From NCBI GenBank assembly GCA_050331475.1, contig JBHJGU010000046.1, forward strand, positions 1 to 5,642: DNA of 5,642 nucleotides, read 5' to 3'. This stretch comes from JBHJGU01 sp050331475. Lineage in GTDB: Bacteria > Pseudomonadota > Alphaproteobacteria > Caulobacterales > Maricaulaceae. Below the pieces are notes generated by a model. That model was not told the origin of the DNA, did no database searches, and saw nothing but the letters and a program-made list of their open reading frames with translations. Shown here one piece after another: positions 1 to 5,642 of this stretch; position 1 is the first letter of the stretch; each line of letters starts with the position of its first letter. Position numbers and translations under genes: made by a program.

Positions 1-24
1 TCATTGCACCGTTCGGCCTTGTGA

Positions 25-243
25 GACCCAACAAAGCACCGCTGCCCCCCTATCGGGTCGGCAGATGAGTGCGAACAGATCCGTGAAACCCTCGACAGAC
101 CGCCGCCAAAGCAATGCAAATTACAGATCCATGACCTAGTCTATCGGGATGGTGTCCGCGTTTCCGCGGTGTCTCGCCAAAAAGAAATCGCAAAGCCCAT
201 CGTTCGGGTGATCGAAAAGCAAACCGGAGTCAAACTCCTATGA
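25..243 (+). pseudogene. hicA: HicA-like toxin remnant (C-terminal tail only)
   Basis: An open frame follows the TGA at 22-24 and ends in TGA at 241-243, overlapping the hicB start as ATGA, which is the usual hicAB arrangement. Only its last 30 or so residues look like a known family: VRVSAVSRQKEIAKPIVR followed by VIEKQTGVKLL resembles the C-terminal strand and helix of HicA mRNA interferases, which often end in a similar IEKQTGVKL-type sequence (recalled from the family, not searched). HicA toxins are small double-stranded-RNA-binding-fold ribonucleases with a catalytic GSHH/GSH histidine. No such motif is visible here, and the frame has no ATG, GTG or TTG codon before the GTG at 169, which would leave only 24 residues. 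The upstream half (25-140) looks like nothing I recognise. I read it as a decayed toxin. Alternatives are a sequencing frameshift, or a chance open frame that resembles HicA only at its end. Confidence 0.38.
226..229 (+). promoter_or_regulatory. Shine-Dalgarno for hicB
   Basis: GGAG lies 10 nt before the ATG at 240. It favours that start over the in-frame ATG at 249, which would be 19 nt away. It lies inside the tail of the preceding HicA-like frame, as expected for coupled translation. Confidence 0.5.
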
Positions 244-518
244 ACACGATGTTTTACCCTGGTATCCTCTACCCACCCGATGAAGACGGCCTCTCAGGCT
301 GCTTCGTGCCGGACTTGAAAATCGCCGCTTCCGGCGCGTCTCCGGACGACGCCTTGCGCGACGCGGCCCTGATCCTTGCCGAATTGCTCGCGTCTATGGT
401 CGAAGACGATGACGCCTTCCCCGCGCCGACGCCGGCCCAAGACATCGACCTTGATGGCGGAACGCTCGCCATGATCGGCGCGCCCTTCGTTCGCGCAAAA
501 AGGCCCGCCGCAGCGTGA
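240..518 (+). CDS. hicB: HicB-family type II antitoxin
   Basis: A 92-residue acidic protein with the HicB partial RNase H-like fold: an N-terminal beta hairpin (FYPGILYPPDEDGLSGCFVPDL, residues about 5-26) with the family's 'y-P-a-i-l ... F-PDL' pattern, then the 'A-sG-s-ddAlrdAal' helix (about 29-52) and a PxP-containing C-terminal strand region (about 60-82). HicB proteins bind and block HicA ribonuclease and often repress their own operon. Many carry a C-terminal HTH or ribbon-helix-helix domain; this one ends soon after the core and has none. The start overlaps the upstream HicA-like frame by ATGA, and the stop overlaps the downstream HTH gene by GTGA, indicating one translationally coupled transcript. 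With the toxin apparently degraded, it may be an orphan or may act on a toxin elsewhere. The family call is from pattern recognition only. Confidence 0.75.
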   Translation: MNTMFYPGILYPPDEDGLSGCFVPDLKIAASGASPDDALRDAALILAELLASMVEDDDAFPAPTPAQDIDLDGGTLAMIGAPFVRAKRPAAA

Positions 519-760
519 CTGGCGCCGACCTGCGCAAGTGGCGCAAAGCTATGGGCCTAGATCAAATCGAGGCTGCCGCGCTCTTAGGCTATGGGCGTGC
601 GGGCTATCAAAACCTGGAGGCCCGCGCCGAACCGCTTAAGCCTGTCATTGCCTATGCCTGCATCGCACTGTGGCACAGGCTGGCGGAAACGCCGTTGCCT
701 TGGTCCCAGCCGTCGAGCGCGCCCCCACCGAAGCCTACGGGTAGCCCAAGCGGCGCTTAG
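515..760 (+). CDS. small Cro/XRE-type helix-turn-helix DNA-binding protein
   Basis: An 81-residue protein starting at GTG 515 inside the hicB stop (GTGA). Residues 1-55 form a compact Cro/C1-like domain: helix 1 LRKWRKAMGL, helix 2 DQIEAAALLG, and recognition helix GRAGYQNLEAR, followed by a fourth helix (PVIAYACIALWHRL). The last 20 or so residues are Pro/Ser-rich and probably disordered. The GTG start is preferred because it keeps the whole first helix and the overlap with hicB; the purine stretch AAAAAGG at 497-503 is a possible weak ribosome site. Stop-start overlap implies co-expression with the HicB-like protein. A likely role is repressor of the operon, supplying the DNA-binding function the HicB here lacks; this is inferred from context. 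Proteins of this small type are also common as stand-alone phage-like regulators. Confidence 0.78.
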   Translation: MTGADLRKWRKAMGLDQIEAAALLGYGRAGYQNLEARAEPLKPVIAYACIALWHRLAETPLPWSQPSSAPPPKPTGSPSGA

Positions 761-764
761 GCCT

Positions 765-853
765 GTTTCCCCCGCACGCGCGGGGATCGTCCCCCGTCAC
801 CCGCGACAGACGTATTTGACCCGCGTTTTCCCCGTACGCCTTGGCGTCGTCTC
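765..853. CRISPR. candidate minimal CRISPR unit, type I-E-like (two repeats, one spacer)
   Basis: Repeat 1 (765-793, 29 nt) has the type I-E look: it begins GTTTCC, has a core hairpin CCCCGCACGCGCGGGG with a GCGGGGATCG continuation, and ends in TCCC. Exactly 60 nt downstream, a second 29-nt segment (825-853) begins GTTTTCCCCG and ends in TCGTCTC. By hand alignment it matches the first at 21 of 29 positions without gaps, with most mismatches in the right arm of the hairpin, as in a decayed terminal repeat. The 31-nt interval (794-824) has spacer length; type I-E arrays normally have 29-nt repeats and spacers near 32. No cas gene is in the window, and no further repeat is seen 60 nt on either side. 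Alternatives are a REP-type palindrome or a hairpin structure downstream of the HTH gene; no T-run follows, which argues against a simple terminator. Confidence 0.45.
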
Positions 854-890
854 GGTCGCGCCGGGCGGAAAGACGCGCTAATCTTGCTCC

Positions 891-1970
891 ATGGCGACCG
901 ACCATCCCGCCCGCTATTACCCTGCCGACGCCGCGCGCGCCCGCTCGGTTCGCATTCGGTTGGAGGCGGACGCCCTGGTTATTCTGGATGGATCAAACGC
1001 CGACGCCTGGCCCAAAGCGTCCATCCGCCGGACGCCAGGCCCCAAACGCGAGGTCTGGCTCGCCCCCGACGCCACGGCCCAGACCCGCCTATGTGTCACT
1101 GGCGACGCCGCCCAGGCGCTCGCGTTTTGGTCCGCAGCGATCTTCCAGCCCCCTGCGCCGAAAAAAGACCTTCGCACCGCGTTGGGCCTGGGCCTGGCGG
1201 TCATCTTTGCGGCCGGCTGGGTGATTTGGGGCCTGTCTGCGCTTGCGGGACCTCTCGCGCGGACAACCCCACCCGCGTGGGAAACCGCGCTGGGCGAGCG
1301 CGCTTTGCGCGACCTCGCGCCGCTGACGCGCACATGCCAGCTCAGCGGCCCGGCCCGAGCGGCGTTTGACGGACTGGTGGCGCGCCTGGCCACCGCCGCT
1401 GAGCCGCCCTTCCCGCTTGACGCGCGCATTGCATGGCTTAAGACGGCGAACGCGTTCGCCGTGCCCGGCGGCGGGCTGGTGGTCTCCGCAGAGCTTTTGG
1501 CGCTGATGGAGAGCCCCGACGAGTTGGCCGGCTTCTTAGCCCATGAGATCGCCCATATCGCGGATCGCCACGCCATGGCGGGCGTCATCAAACGCATGGG
1601 CTTAGGCGTGCTCAGCGCAGTGTTCGGCGGCGGCTCGAGCGACATCGCCACTGCGGCGGCCGCCCAATTGACCGCAGCGTCATACTCCCGAGGCGCCGAG
1701 CGCCGGGCGGACGCCTTAGCGCTGGATTACCTGGACGCAGCCGGGCTGGATCCCGGCGGGTTGGCGGACTTCTTCGACCGGCTGGAGGCGCTCGATCGGA
1801 GCGACGCAGCCCCGGTGATCGGCCGCTTGCTCGCCAGCCACCCCGACCGCGAAATCCGGGCCGAACGCGCCCGGCGACGCGCCGCGCCCGACCGACCGGA
1901 CGCTTTGACACACGCCCAATGGCGCGCATTGAAGGCGGCGTGCCCGGAACGAGACGCGCCCAAGACTTAG
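891..1970 (+). CDS. M48-family membrane-anchored zinc metallopeptidase
   Basis: A 359-residue protein. Residues 1-90 form a small beta-rich domain (RYYPADAARARSVRIRLEAD... then a W-P-x-x-x-I-R-R segment) resembling the DUF7092-type domain found at the N terminus of many M48 peptidases. A single hydrophobic helix follows at about 98-122 (LGLGLAVIFAAGWVIWGLSA). The peptidase domain has the family features in order: a NAFAVPGG strand, the zinc motif HEIAH at 218-222 with E219 as catalytic base, the third zinc ligand E270 in RGAERRADALALDYL, and a C-terminal SHPDREIRAERA motif. It probably acts at the inner membrane or in the periplasm on misfolded envelope proteins, as BepA, LoiP or HtpX relatives do; the substrate is unknown. 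ATG 891 is the first possible start, since an in-frame TAA lies at 879-881. There is no convincing Shine-Dalgarno: GGAAAG at 867-872 is 18 nt away. It is probably transcribed alone. Confidence 0.92.
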   Translation: MATDHPARYYPADAARARSVRIRLEADALVILDGSNADAWPKASIRRTPGPKREVWLAPDATAQTRLCVTGDAAQALAFWSAAIFQPPAPKKDLRTALGLGLAVIFAAGWVIWGLSALAGPLARTTPPAWETALGERALRDLAPLTRTCQLSGPARAAFDGLVARLATAAEPPFPLDARIAWLKTANAFAVPGGGLVVSAELLALMESPDELAGFLAHEIAHIADRHAMAGVIKRMGLGVLSAVFGGGSSDIATAAAAQLTAASYSRGAERRADALALDYLDAAGLDPGGLADFFDRLEALDRSDAAPVIGRLLASHPDREIRAERARRRAAPDRPDALTHAQWRALKAACPERDAPKT

Positions 1971-2056
1971 GACGCCGCGCCAATCCGCGTAAGCCGGATG
2001 ACGATCGCTAGGTAATCCAAATCTTTGAGCGGCGGGCGCGGCCTTGAGAACGAAAA

Positions 2057-2078
2057 CCAAATGATTTTGGCAATTTTT
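2057..2078 (+). terminator. possible weak terminator after the M48 gene
   Basis: CCAAA (2057-2061), loop TGAT, TTTGG (2066-2070), then CA and ATTTTT. The stem is only 5 bp and AT-rich, so the hairpin is weak, and it lies about 87 nt past the M48 stop. No better intrinsic terminator is visible between the two genes. Confidence 0.22.
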
Positions 2079-2129
2079 AAAAGCAATTGATTAAATTTTT
2101 ACTCAAATATTTCGCCTAGACTCTTTGAA

Positions 2130-2147
2130 TGTGAGTGTCGACTCACA
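2130..2147. promoter_or_regulatory. perfect inverted repeat in AT-rich core, possible operator
   Basis: TGTGAGT - GTCG - ACTCACA is a perfect 7-bp inverted repeat with a 4-nt centre, standing out as GC-richer in AT-rich DNA. Its ends, TGTGA and TCACA, are the CRP/FNR half-sites but are separated by 8 rather than 6 bases. It immediately follows a TTGAAT box (2125-2130), a position where a repressor could block polymerase. It is either an operator of unknown family or a small hairpin. Confidence 0.4.
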
Positions 2148-2254
2148 AAATAAAATATTTGCTTAAAATACTATCATCTTTATTTGCCCCAAAACCGCCC
2201 AATTCTGCGACATTTACGCCCTAGCGATTGACCACGCTGACGATTGCTTCGATA

Positions 2255-2279
2255 TCACGAGTGGATAACGCACTCGTGA
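2255..2279. promoter_or_regulatory. perfect 9-bp inverted repeat overlapping the RBS of the G8 gene
   Basis: TCACGAGTG (2255-2263), centre GATAACG, CACTCGTGA (2271-2279). In RNA the right arm would pair over the first two bases of the GAGG ribosome site (2278-2281) eight bases before the start codon. It could be a 5' UTR hairpin that limits initiation, or a dyad operator read as DNA. It does not look like a terminator, as no T-run follows. Confidence 0.5.
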
Positions 2280-2281
2280 GG
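2278..2281 (+). promoter_or_regulatory. Shine-Dalgarno for the G8 protein gene
   Basis: GAGG lies 6 nt before ATG 2288, the best-placed ribosome site in this stretch. It decides this start over the in-frame TTG 2228, GTG 2261 and GTG 2276. Confidence 0.55.
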
Positions 2282-2287
2282 TTCGTC

Positions 2288-5200
2288 ATGCACAACTTTC
2301 TCGCTCTAGCCCCGCCCGACCAAGCCAGCCATGTGGCGGTGAAATCCGGTGACTGGTTCGACCCAGAAACCTGGGCGAACGGCGAAGTCCCCCCCACCGG
2401 CGCCGACGTCCTCATCCCCCACGGCCTCTCCGTGCTCTATGACGGGGAGAGTGCGGCCCGGCTGCGCACGATCCGCGCGGACGGAACCCTAGAGATCGCC
2501 GGCGACGTGGACACCGCGCTGGTGGTCGACACCATCGTGGTCAGCGACAGCGGAACCTTCCGCATCGGCTCTGCGGACGATGGGGTGGATGCGGGCGTGG
2601 TCACCGACATCGTCTTCGCCCCCGTCGACCCTAATGACCGGGGCATCGACACCAATTGGGACCCCAACCAGTTCAGCCGCGGCTTCCTCACCGCGCCAGG
2701 CTCGACGGTGGAGATCTATGGCGCGGAGAAAACCGCCTTCGTCACCCTGGCGGGGGACGCGCAAGCCGGCGATCAAAGCCTCACGCTGAGTGACGTCCCC
2801 ACGGATTGGCGGATCGGCGACACGCTGGTGCTCACGGGCACGACCTATGACAAGTCCGGTTCGCACACAGACAACAGCAAGTTTCAGGACGAAGTCCTTA
2901 AGATCACCGGCATCTCCGGGAACACGGTGTTTTTCGAACACCAAGACGTCGGCGGCGACGCGTTGCGGTTCGACCATGAGCGGCCCGCAGGCGCGGCCGA
3001 CAAAACCGAGATCTACGTCGCCAATTTGACCCGCAATGTGCAGTTCCGCACCGAAGCGGGCGAAGACGCCGCGATTGGCGAGCGCGGCCATGTGATGTTC
3101 CACGGCCATGACGTGGTGATCGATGGCGCGGGATTTTACGATCTGGGTCGGACGAACAAGGACTTGCTCGCCGATCCGCTTAACCCGGTGACGTTTGGCG
3201 GGGAAACCTTCGGCGGCGGCGGCACGAACATTCCCGGCCGCTATCCGGTGCATTTCCACCGTCCGCTCGATAACGAAGCCGGCGGCGGTCACGGCCATGG
3301 CGGCGGTCACGGTCACGGCCATGGCGGTGAAGGCGGTCCTGTCACGCCAGGCCTCGAGGGGCTGATCACCGGCAGCGTGGTCTCTGGCGGGCCCGGTTGG
3401 GGCTATGTAAGCCACGGCGCGCGCACGCTCTTCGAAGACAACGTGTCGTTCGACGTGCTGGGCGCCCACTTTGTCACCGAGGACGGCGACGAACAGGCCC
3501 GCTTCCTCGACAATATCGCGATTAAGGCGCCGGGGGCGGAAAGCGAGCCGCTGTTCAACCCGCTCATTCCCCACGACACCAGCCGCACCGACCGCGGGGT
3601 CTTGGAGGACACCGGCGCGGGCGGAACCGGGTTCTGGTTGCAGTCGGGCTATAGCATTCGGGAATTCGACGGCAACATCGCGGTCTCCGCGGCCGACGCG
3701 GGCATTGTGGTCTATGGCACCCATGACAGCGCCAATCGGGGCGTGCTGACCCCGTTCGAAGTGGCCCACCACACGCTCAAGCCTGAGCATCAGGACTTGT
3801 TTGATCCCGCTGACGGGCCGATTGCGGTCTGGAAAGTGCCGATCTCGGATTTTGTCGACAACACGGTCTATAACAGCGCCAACGGCATCGAGCTGCGCGG
3901 TCAAACCCGTGACGATACCGGCTTTGACTCCTTCCAAATCGAGCACACCACCCAAAGCGTGCTCGAAGACACCACGCTCTGGGGTATTCGCGATTTCGGG
4001 GTGGAGATCGATTACGCCTCTCACATCCATCTCGACGGCGCGTTGATTTTTGGCGCGCCTGAGGCGATCGATAATAATCGGCTCTATAGCGGCAAGGTGA
4101 GCGCCGGCTTTAAGGCCGCCAAGAACGGACGCCATTTCACGCTGGAAGACCTGCATGTGGAAGGCTTTGAGGTGGGGGTTCGCCTGCCCTCAACCGCAGG
4201 CCAAAGCATTGCGGACGAAAGCGAAGCCGGGGCCAACAGCCAGCTGATCGGCGGCGAGTTCCGCAACAATTTGGTGAATTTCTTCCGCTCCGACTCCCGC
4301 GAGGGCGGTACGCCGCAGGACCCGTTCATTCATCCCGATTTGCGGGATCTGAGCGAAACTGCGCCGTTCTCGCCCTATCTGGAGATCCTTGAGCTGCCCG
4401 ACGCTGAGCCCAACGGCCCCAACCAAGCGCCCATCGCCGCGTTCGAGGCCGAAGACACCGGCGGCCTGCGCGTGGCGTTCGACGCCTCGGCCTCCGACGA
4501 TTCCGACACCGGATTAATCGTACGCACGCGCGGCGGCGAAAACCCGCTCAGCAGTGGGGACAACGACCTTATCGGTTTCCTGTGGGACTACGACAATGAC
4601 GGGGTTTATGACGATTTTGGCCAGCACGCCTCCCATGTGTTCGGCGCGCCGGGGACCTATGACGTCAGCCTCACGGTCGTGGACGAACAAGGGGCCGCCA
4701 CTGAGTTAACCCAATCCGTCACGGTCGGAGATGGGGCGGTCCACAATCTGCTGGTGGATGGGGGGTTCACCGACGCGGAGACCACCGGCGCGCGATTCCG
4801 GCTCAACGCCGAACAAGCCGAACAGGGCTGGACAGCCGTGGGGCGCTGGCAACTGTCGGGCGACGCAGCGGTCTCGTCCGGTTCGGGCGGTCAAACCAAT
4901 CTGGTGCAAATCCTTTATGACGAGGGCGAAACCCGCGGGATACAGGACTTCGCCTTTGACGCCTTCCGCACCGGGGACAGCGGCGCGTTGTCGGTCCAGG
5001 TGTTGGGCGTGAACGGCTTTTTCACGCTCAAGCCCTGGGACAAGCTCAACCGTTTGCCGGACTTGTTCAACGATGAAGCCGATGGCGCGGTCACGGTGCT
5101 CGCTGAACTCGACGATATTGGCGGGAACGCCCAGAGCTTTGACTGGACGCGGTTTGACCTGGGGCCGGTCGACTTTGACGCCGGCTATGACTTCATCATT

Positions 5201-5642
5201 GTGCGGTTCATCGCCCAATCCATTAAGGGCGGGGAACAGTTTGGCGTCGACGATGTCTTTCTCGGCGGGGGCGCGCCAAACCTGATCACCCTGGCGGGCG
5301 ATGTGGCGGCGAGCGCGGATGTGGATGTGTTCACCGCCTCAAGCGGGGCGGCGCGGATCACCGGCTTTACCCCGGGCGAAGACACCATCGATCTGCGCGG
5401 CGCCTCCGACATCGCCTTGGCGAGCGTGGCTGGGGACGCGGAGATCCGCTTCACCGATGCGACCGGGGCCGCGGGCGTTGTGACCGTGGCGGGTGTTAAC
5501 CCCTCAGACCTGAGCGACAGCCTCGTGCTCACCGGCGCAGCGGCGCCGGTCCCGGAGCCGGAACCTGAGCCCGAGCCGGAGCCGGAACCCGAGCCGGAGC
5601 CCGAGCCGGAACCCGAGCCGGAGCCCGAGCCCGAGCCGGAGC
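2288..5642 (+). CDS. large G8-domain / beta-helix secreted protein, CEMIP-like, with PKD, CBM-like and RTX-type modules (3' end outside window)
   Basis: An unbroken frame of 1118 complete codons (read through; no stop) continues past the window edge. The upstream in-frame stop is at 2222-2224. Modules: G8 domain at about 17-140, with hallmark GDWFDPETWANG (21-32) and GADVLIPHG (38-46); right-handed beta-helix at about 150-690, with LTRNV (247-251), RGHVMFHGHD (266-275) and GRYPVHFHR (317-325), motifs shared in layout with animal CEMIP and TMEM2; a His/Gly insertion at 332-350; a PKD domain at about 712-812 with WDYDNDGVYDD and PGTYDVSLTV; a jelly-roll carbohydrate-binding-like domain at 820-992 (NLLVDGGF to VDDVFL); an RTX-associated module at about 998-1088 (ITGFTPGEDTIDLRG); and a (PE)n linker from 1089. 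There is no Sec signal at the N terminus, consistent with type I secretion using a C-terminal signal that lies outside the window. Likely role: extracellular, calcium-dependent polysaccharide (possibly glycosaminoglycan-like) depolymerase or adhesin. The domain calls are strong; activity is inference. Confidence 0.92.
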   Translation, partial: MHNFLALAPPDQASHVAVKSGDWFDPETWANGEVPPTGADVLIPHGLSVLYDGESAARLRTIRADGTLEIAGDVDTALVVDTIVVSDSGTFRIGSADDGVDAGVVTDIVFAPVDPNDRGIDTNWDPNQFSRGFLTAPGSTVEIYGAEKTAFVTLAGDAQAGDQSLTLSDVPTDWRIGDTLVLTGTTYDKSGSHTDNSKFQDEVLKITGISGNTVFFEHQDVGGDALRFDHERPAGAADKTEIYVANLTRNVQFRTEAGEDAAIGERGHVMFHGHDVVIDGAGFYDLGRTNKDLLADPLNPVTFGGETFGGGGTNIPGRYPVHFHRPLDNEAGGGHGHGGGHGHGHGGEGGPVTPGLEGLITGSVVSGGPGWGYVSHGARTLFEDNVSFDVLGAHFVTEDGDEQARFLDNIAIKAPGAESEPLFNPLIPHDTSRTDRGVLEDTGAGGTGFWLQSGYSIREFDGNIAVSAADAGIVVYGTHDSANRGVLTPFEVAHHTLKPEHQDLFDPADGPIAVWKVPISDFVDNTVYNSANGIELRGQTRDDTGFDSFQIEHTTQSVLEDTTLWGIRDFGVEIDYASHIHLDGALIFGAPEAIDNNRLYSGKVSAGFKAAKNGRHFTLEDLHVEGFEVGVRLPSTAGQSIADESEAGANSQLIGGEFRNNLVNFFRSDSREGGTPQDPFIHPDLRDLSETAPFSPYLEILELPDAEPNGPNQAPIAAFEAEDTGGLRVAFDASASDDSDTGLIVRTRGGENPLSSGDNDLIGFLWDYDNDGVYDDFGQHASHVFGAPGTYDVSLTVVDEQGAATELTQSVTVGDGAVHNLLVDGGFTDAETTGARFRLNAEQAEQGWTAVGRWQLSGDAAVSSGSGGQTNLVQILYDEGETRGIQDFAFDAFRTGDSGALSVQVLGVNGFFTLKPWDKLNRLPDLFNDEADGAVTVLAELDDIGGNAQSFDWTRFDLGPVDFDAGYDFIIVRFIAQSIKGGEQFGVDDVFLGGGAPNLITLAGDVAASADVDVFTASSGAARITGFTPGEDTIDLRGASDIALASVAGDAEIRFTDATGAAGVVTVAGVNPSDLSDSLVLTGAAAPVPEPEPEPEPEPEPEPEPEPEPEPEPEPEPE
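3281..3337 (+). repeat. His/Gly-rich coding repeat
   Basis: This encodes residues 332-350 of the G8 protein, with His at 335, 337, 341, 343 and 345 among glycines. At DNA level GGTCACGGCCATGGCGG occurs at 3287-3303 and again at 3311-3327, a 24-nt period pointing to tandem duplication. The peptide should be flexible and could bind a transition metal such as zinc, nickel or copper. Confidence 0.8.
5552..5641 (+). repeat. Pro-Glu dipeptide repeat tract, running off the window
   Basis: Thirty codons give (PE)15, starting at residue 1089 and continuing at the edge. Synonymous codon order shows a perfect 24-nt tandem copy (5582-5605 and 5606-5629), so the tract has grown by slippage or unequal exchange rather than only by selection on the protein. 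It should form a stiff, extended, strongly acidic linker between the RTX-type module and whatever domains follow. Confidence 0.9.

Larger units (their letters stand above)
1971..2287. other. 317-bp intergenic region with AT-rich core
   Basis: No coding sequence is supported here; the one minus-strand frame crossing its right end is antisense to the G8 gene. Hand counting gives about 31 G+C in 120 bases over 2061-2180 (about 26%), against clearly GC-rich flanks. Such a segment is typical of a strong or silenced promoter region upstream of a large accessory gene. Sigma-70-like boxes can be drawn, for example TTGGCA at 2067-2072 with TTAAAT at 2091-2096 (18-nt spacing), or TTGAAT at 2125-2130 with TAAAAT at 2151-2156 (20-nt spacing, too wide). 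In DNA this AT-rich such matches are expected by chance, so no transcription start is claimed. Nothing tRNA-like or insertion-sequence-like is visible. Confidence 0.6.

Noticed and set aside
1..139. Coding sequence or tRNA at the left edge
   Set aside because: Three forward frames give only short or start-less peptides without family resemblance; no cloverleaf or conserved T-loop sequence is visible.
591..881. Plus-strand open frame of 96 codons
   Set aside because: It overlaps the HTH gene in another frame and runs through the CRISPR-like repeats; its product is low-complexity Arg/Pro-rich.
884..1651. Open frames at 884-1369 (+) and 917-1651 (-)
   Set aside because: Both are shadows of the M48 peptidase gene, which has HEIAH, the second zinc-ligand motif and a transmembrane helix in its own frame. 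The shadow products are Arg/Pro/Ser-rich without motifs.
2130..2147. CRP/FNR site
   Set aside because: The half-sites TGTGA and TCACA are 8 bases apart, not the 6 of a CRP site, so the known consensus does not apply.
2228..2287. Upstream starts (TTG 2228, GTG 2261, GTG 2276) giving an N-terminal signal peptide
   Set aside because: The added residues include charged positions and do not form a Sec-type signal; GAGG is well placed only for ATG 2288.
2489..4156. Minus-strand open frame of 555 codons
   Set aside because: It lies wholly antisense to the G8 gene, whose frame shows clear domain motifs across the same stretch. The translation has no recognisable domain; its length reflects the GC-rich codon bias of the + strand gene.

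Overview
The window is GC-rich chromosomal DNA with alphaproteobacterial character: high-GC codon use, little Shine-Dalgarno conservation, Ala/Asp/Arg-rich proteins, and a large secreted-type protein with RTX-like architecture. A marine stalked-bacterium lineage (Maricaulales/Hyphomonadaceae type) would fit, but that is inference; no marker gene here fixes the taxon. All recognisable genes lie on the + strand.

Left part (1-853). A small toxin-antitoxin-like cassette is joined by overlapping stop/start codons: a HicA-like C-terminal tail with no usable start (ends 243), a HicB-family antitoxin (240-518, ATGA overlap) and a small Cro/XRE-type helix-turn-helix protein (515-760, GTGA overlap). 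The antitoxin seems to have outlived its toxin, and the DNA-binding part sits in a separate gene. Five bases after the HTH gene is what looks like a minimal CRISPR unit (765-853): one type I-E-like 29-nt repeat, a 31-nt spacer and a degenerate terminal repeat. No cas genes are in view.

Middle (891-1970). One gene encodes a membrane-anchored M48-family zinc metallopeptidase with an N-terminal DUF7092-like domain, one transmembrane helix, HEIAH and a downstream glutamate ligand.

Gap (1971-2287). This is a 317-bp intergenic region whose core (2061-2180) is only about 26% GC. It carries two perfect inverted repeats, one overlapping the ribosome binding site of the next gene.

Right part (2288 to the window end). 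This is the main feature: one uninterrupted reading frame of 1118 complete codons that continues past the window. It encodes a G8-domain / parallel beta-helix protein related in layout to animal CEMIP/TMEM2, with a His/Gly insertion just after the family's RYPxHFH motif, then a PKD domain, a jelly-roll carbohydrate-binding-like domain, an RTX-associated C-terminal-type module and a Pro-Glu repeat tract at the edge. It has no Sec signal and is probably a type I-secreted polysaccharide-acting enzyme or adhesin. Because it has no stop inside the window it is easily missed, and a long antisense open frame (2489-4156) can be mistaken for a gene.
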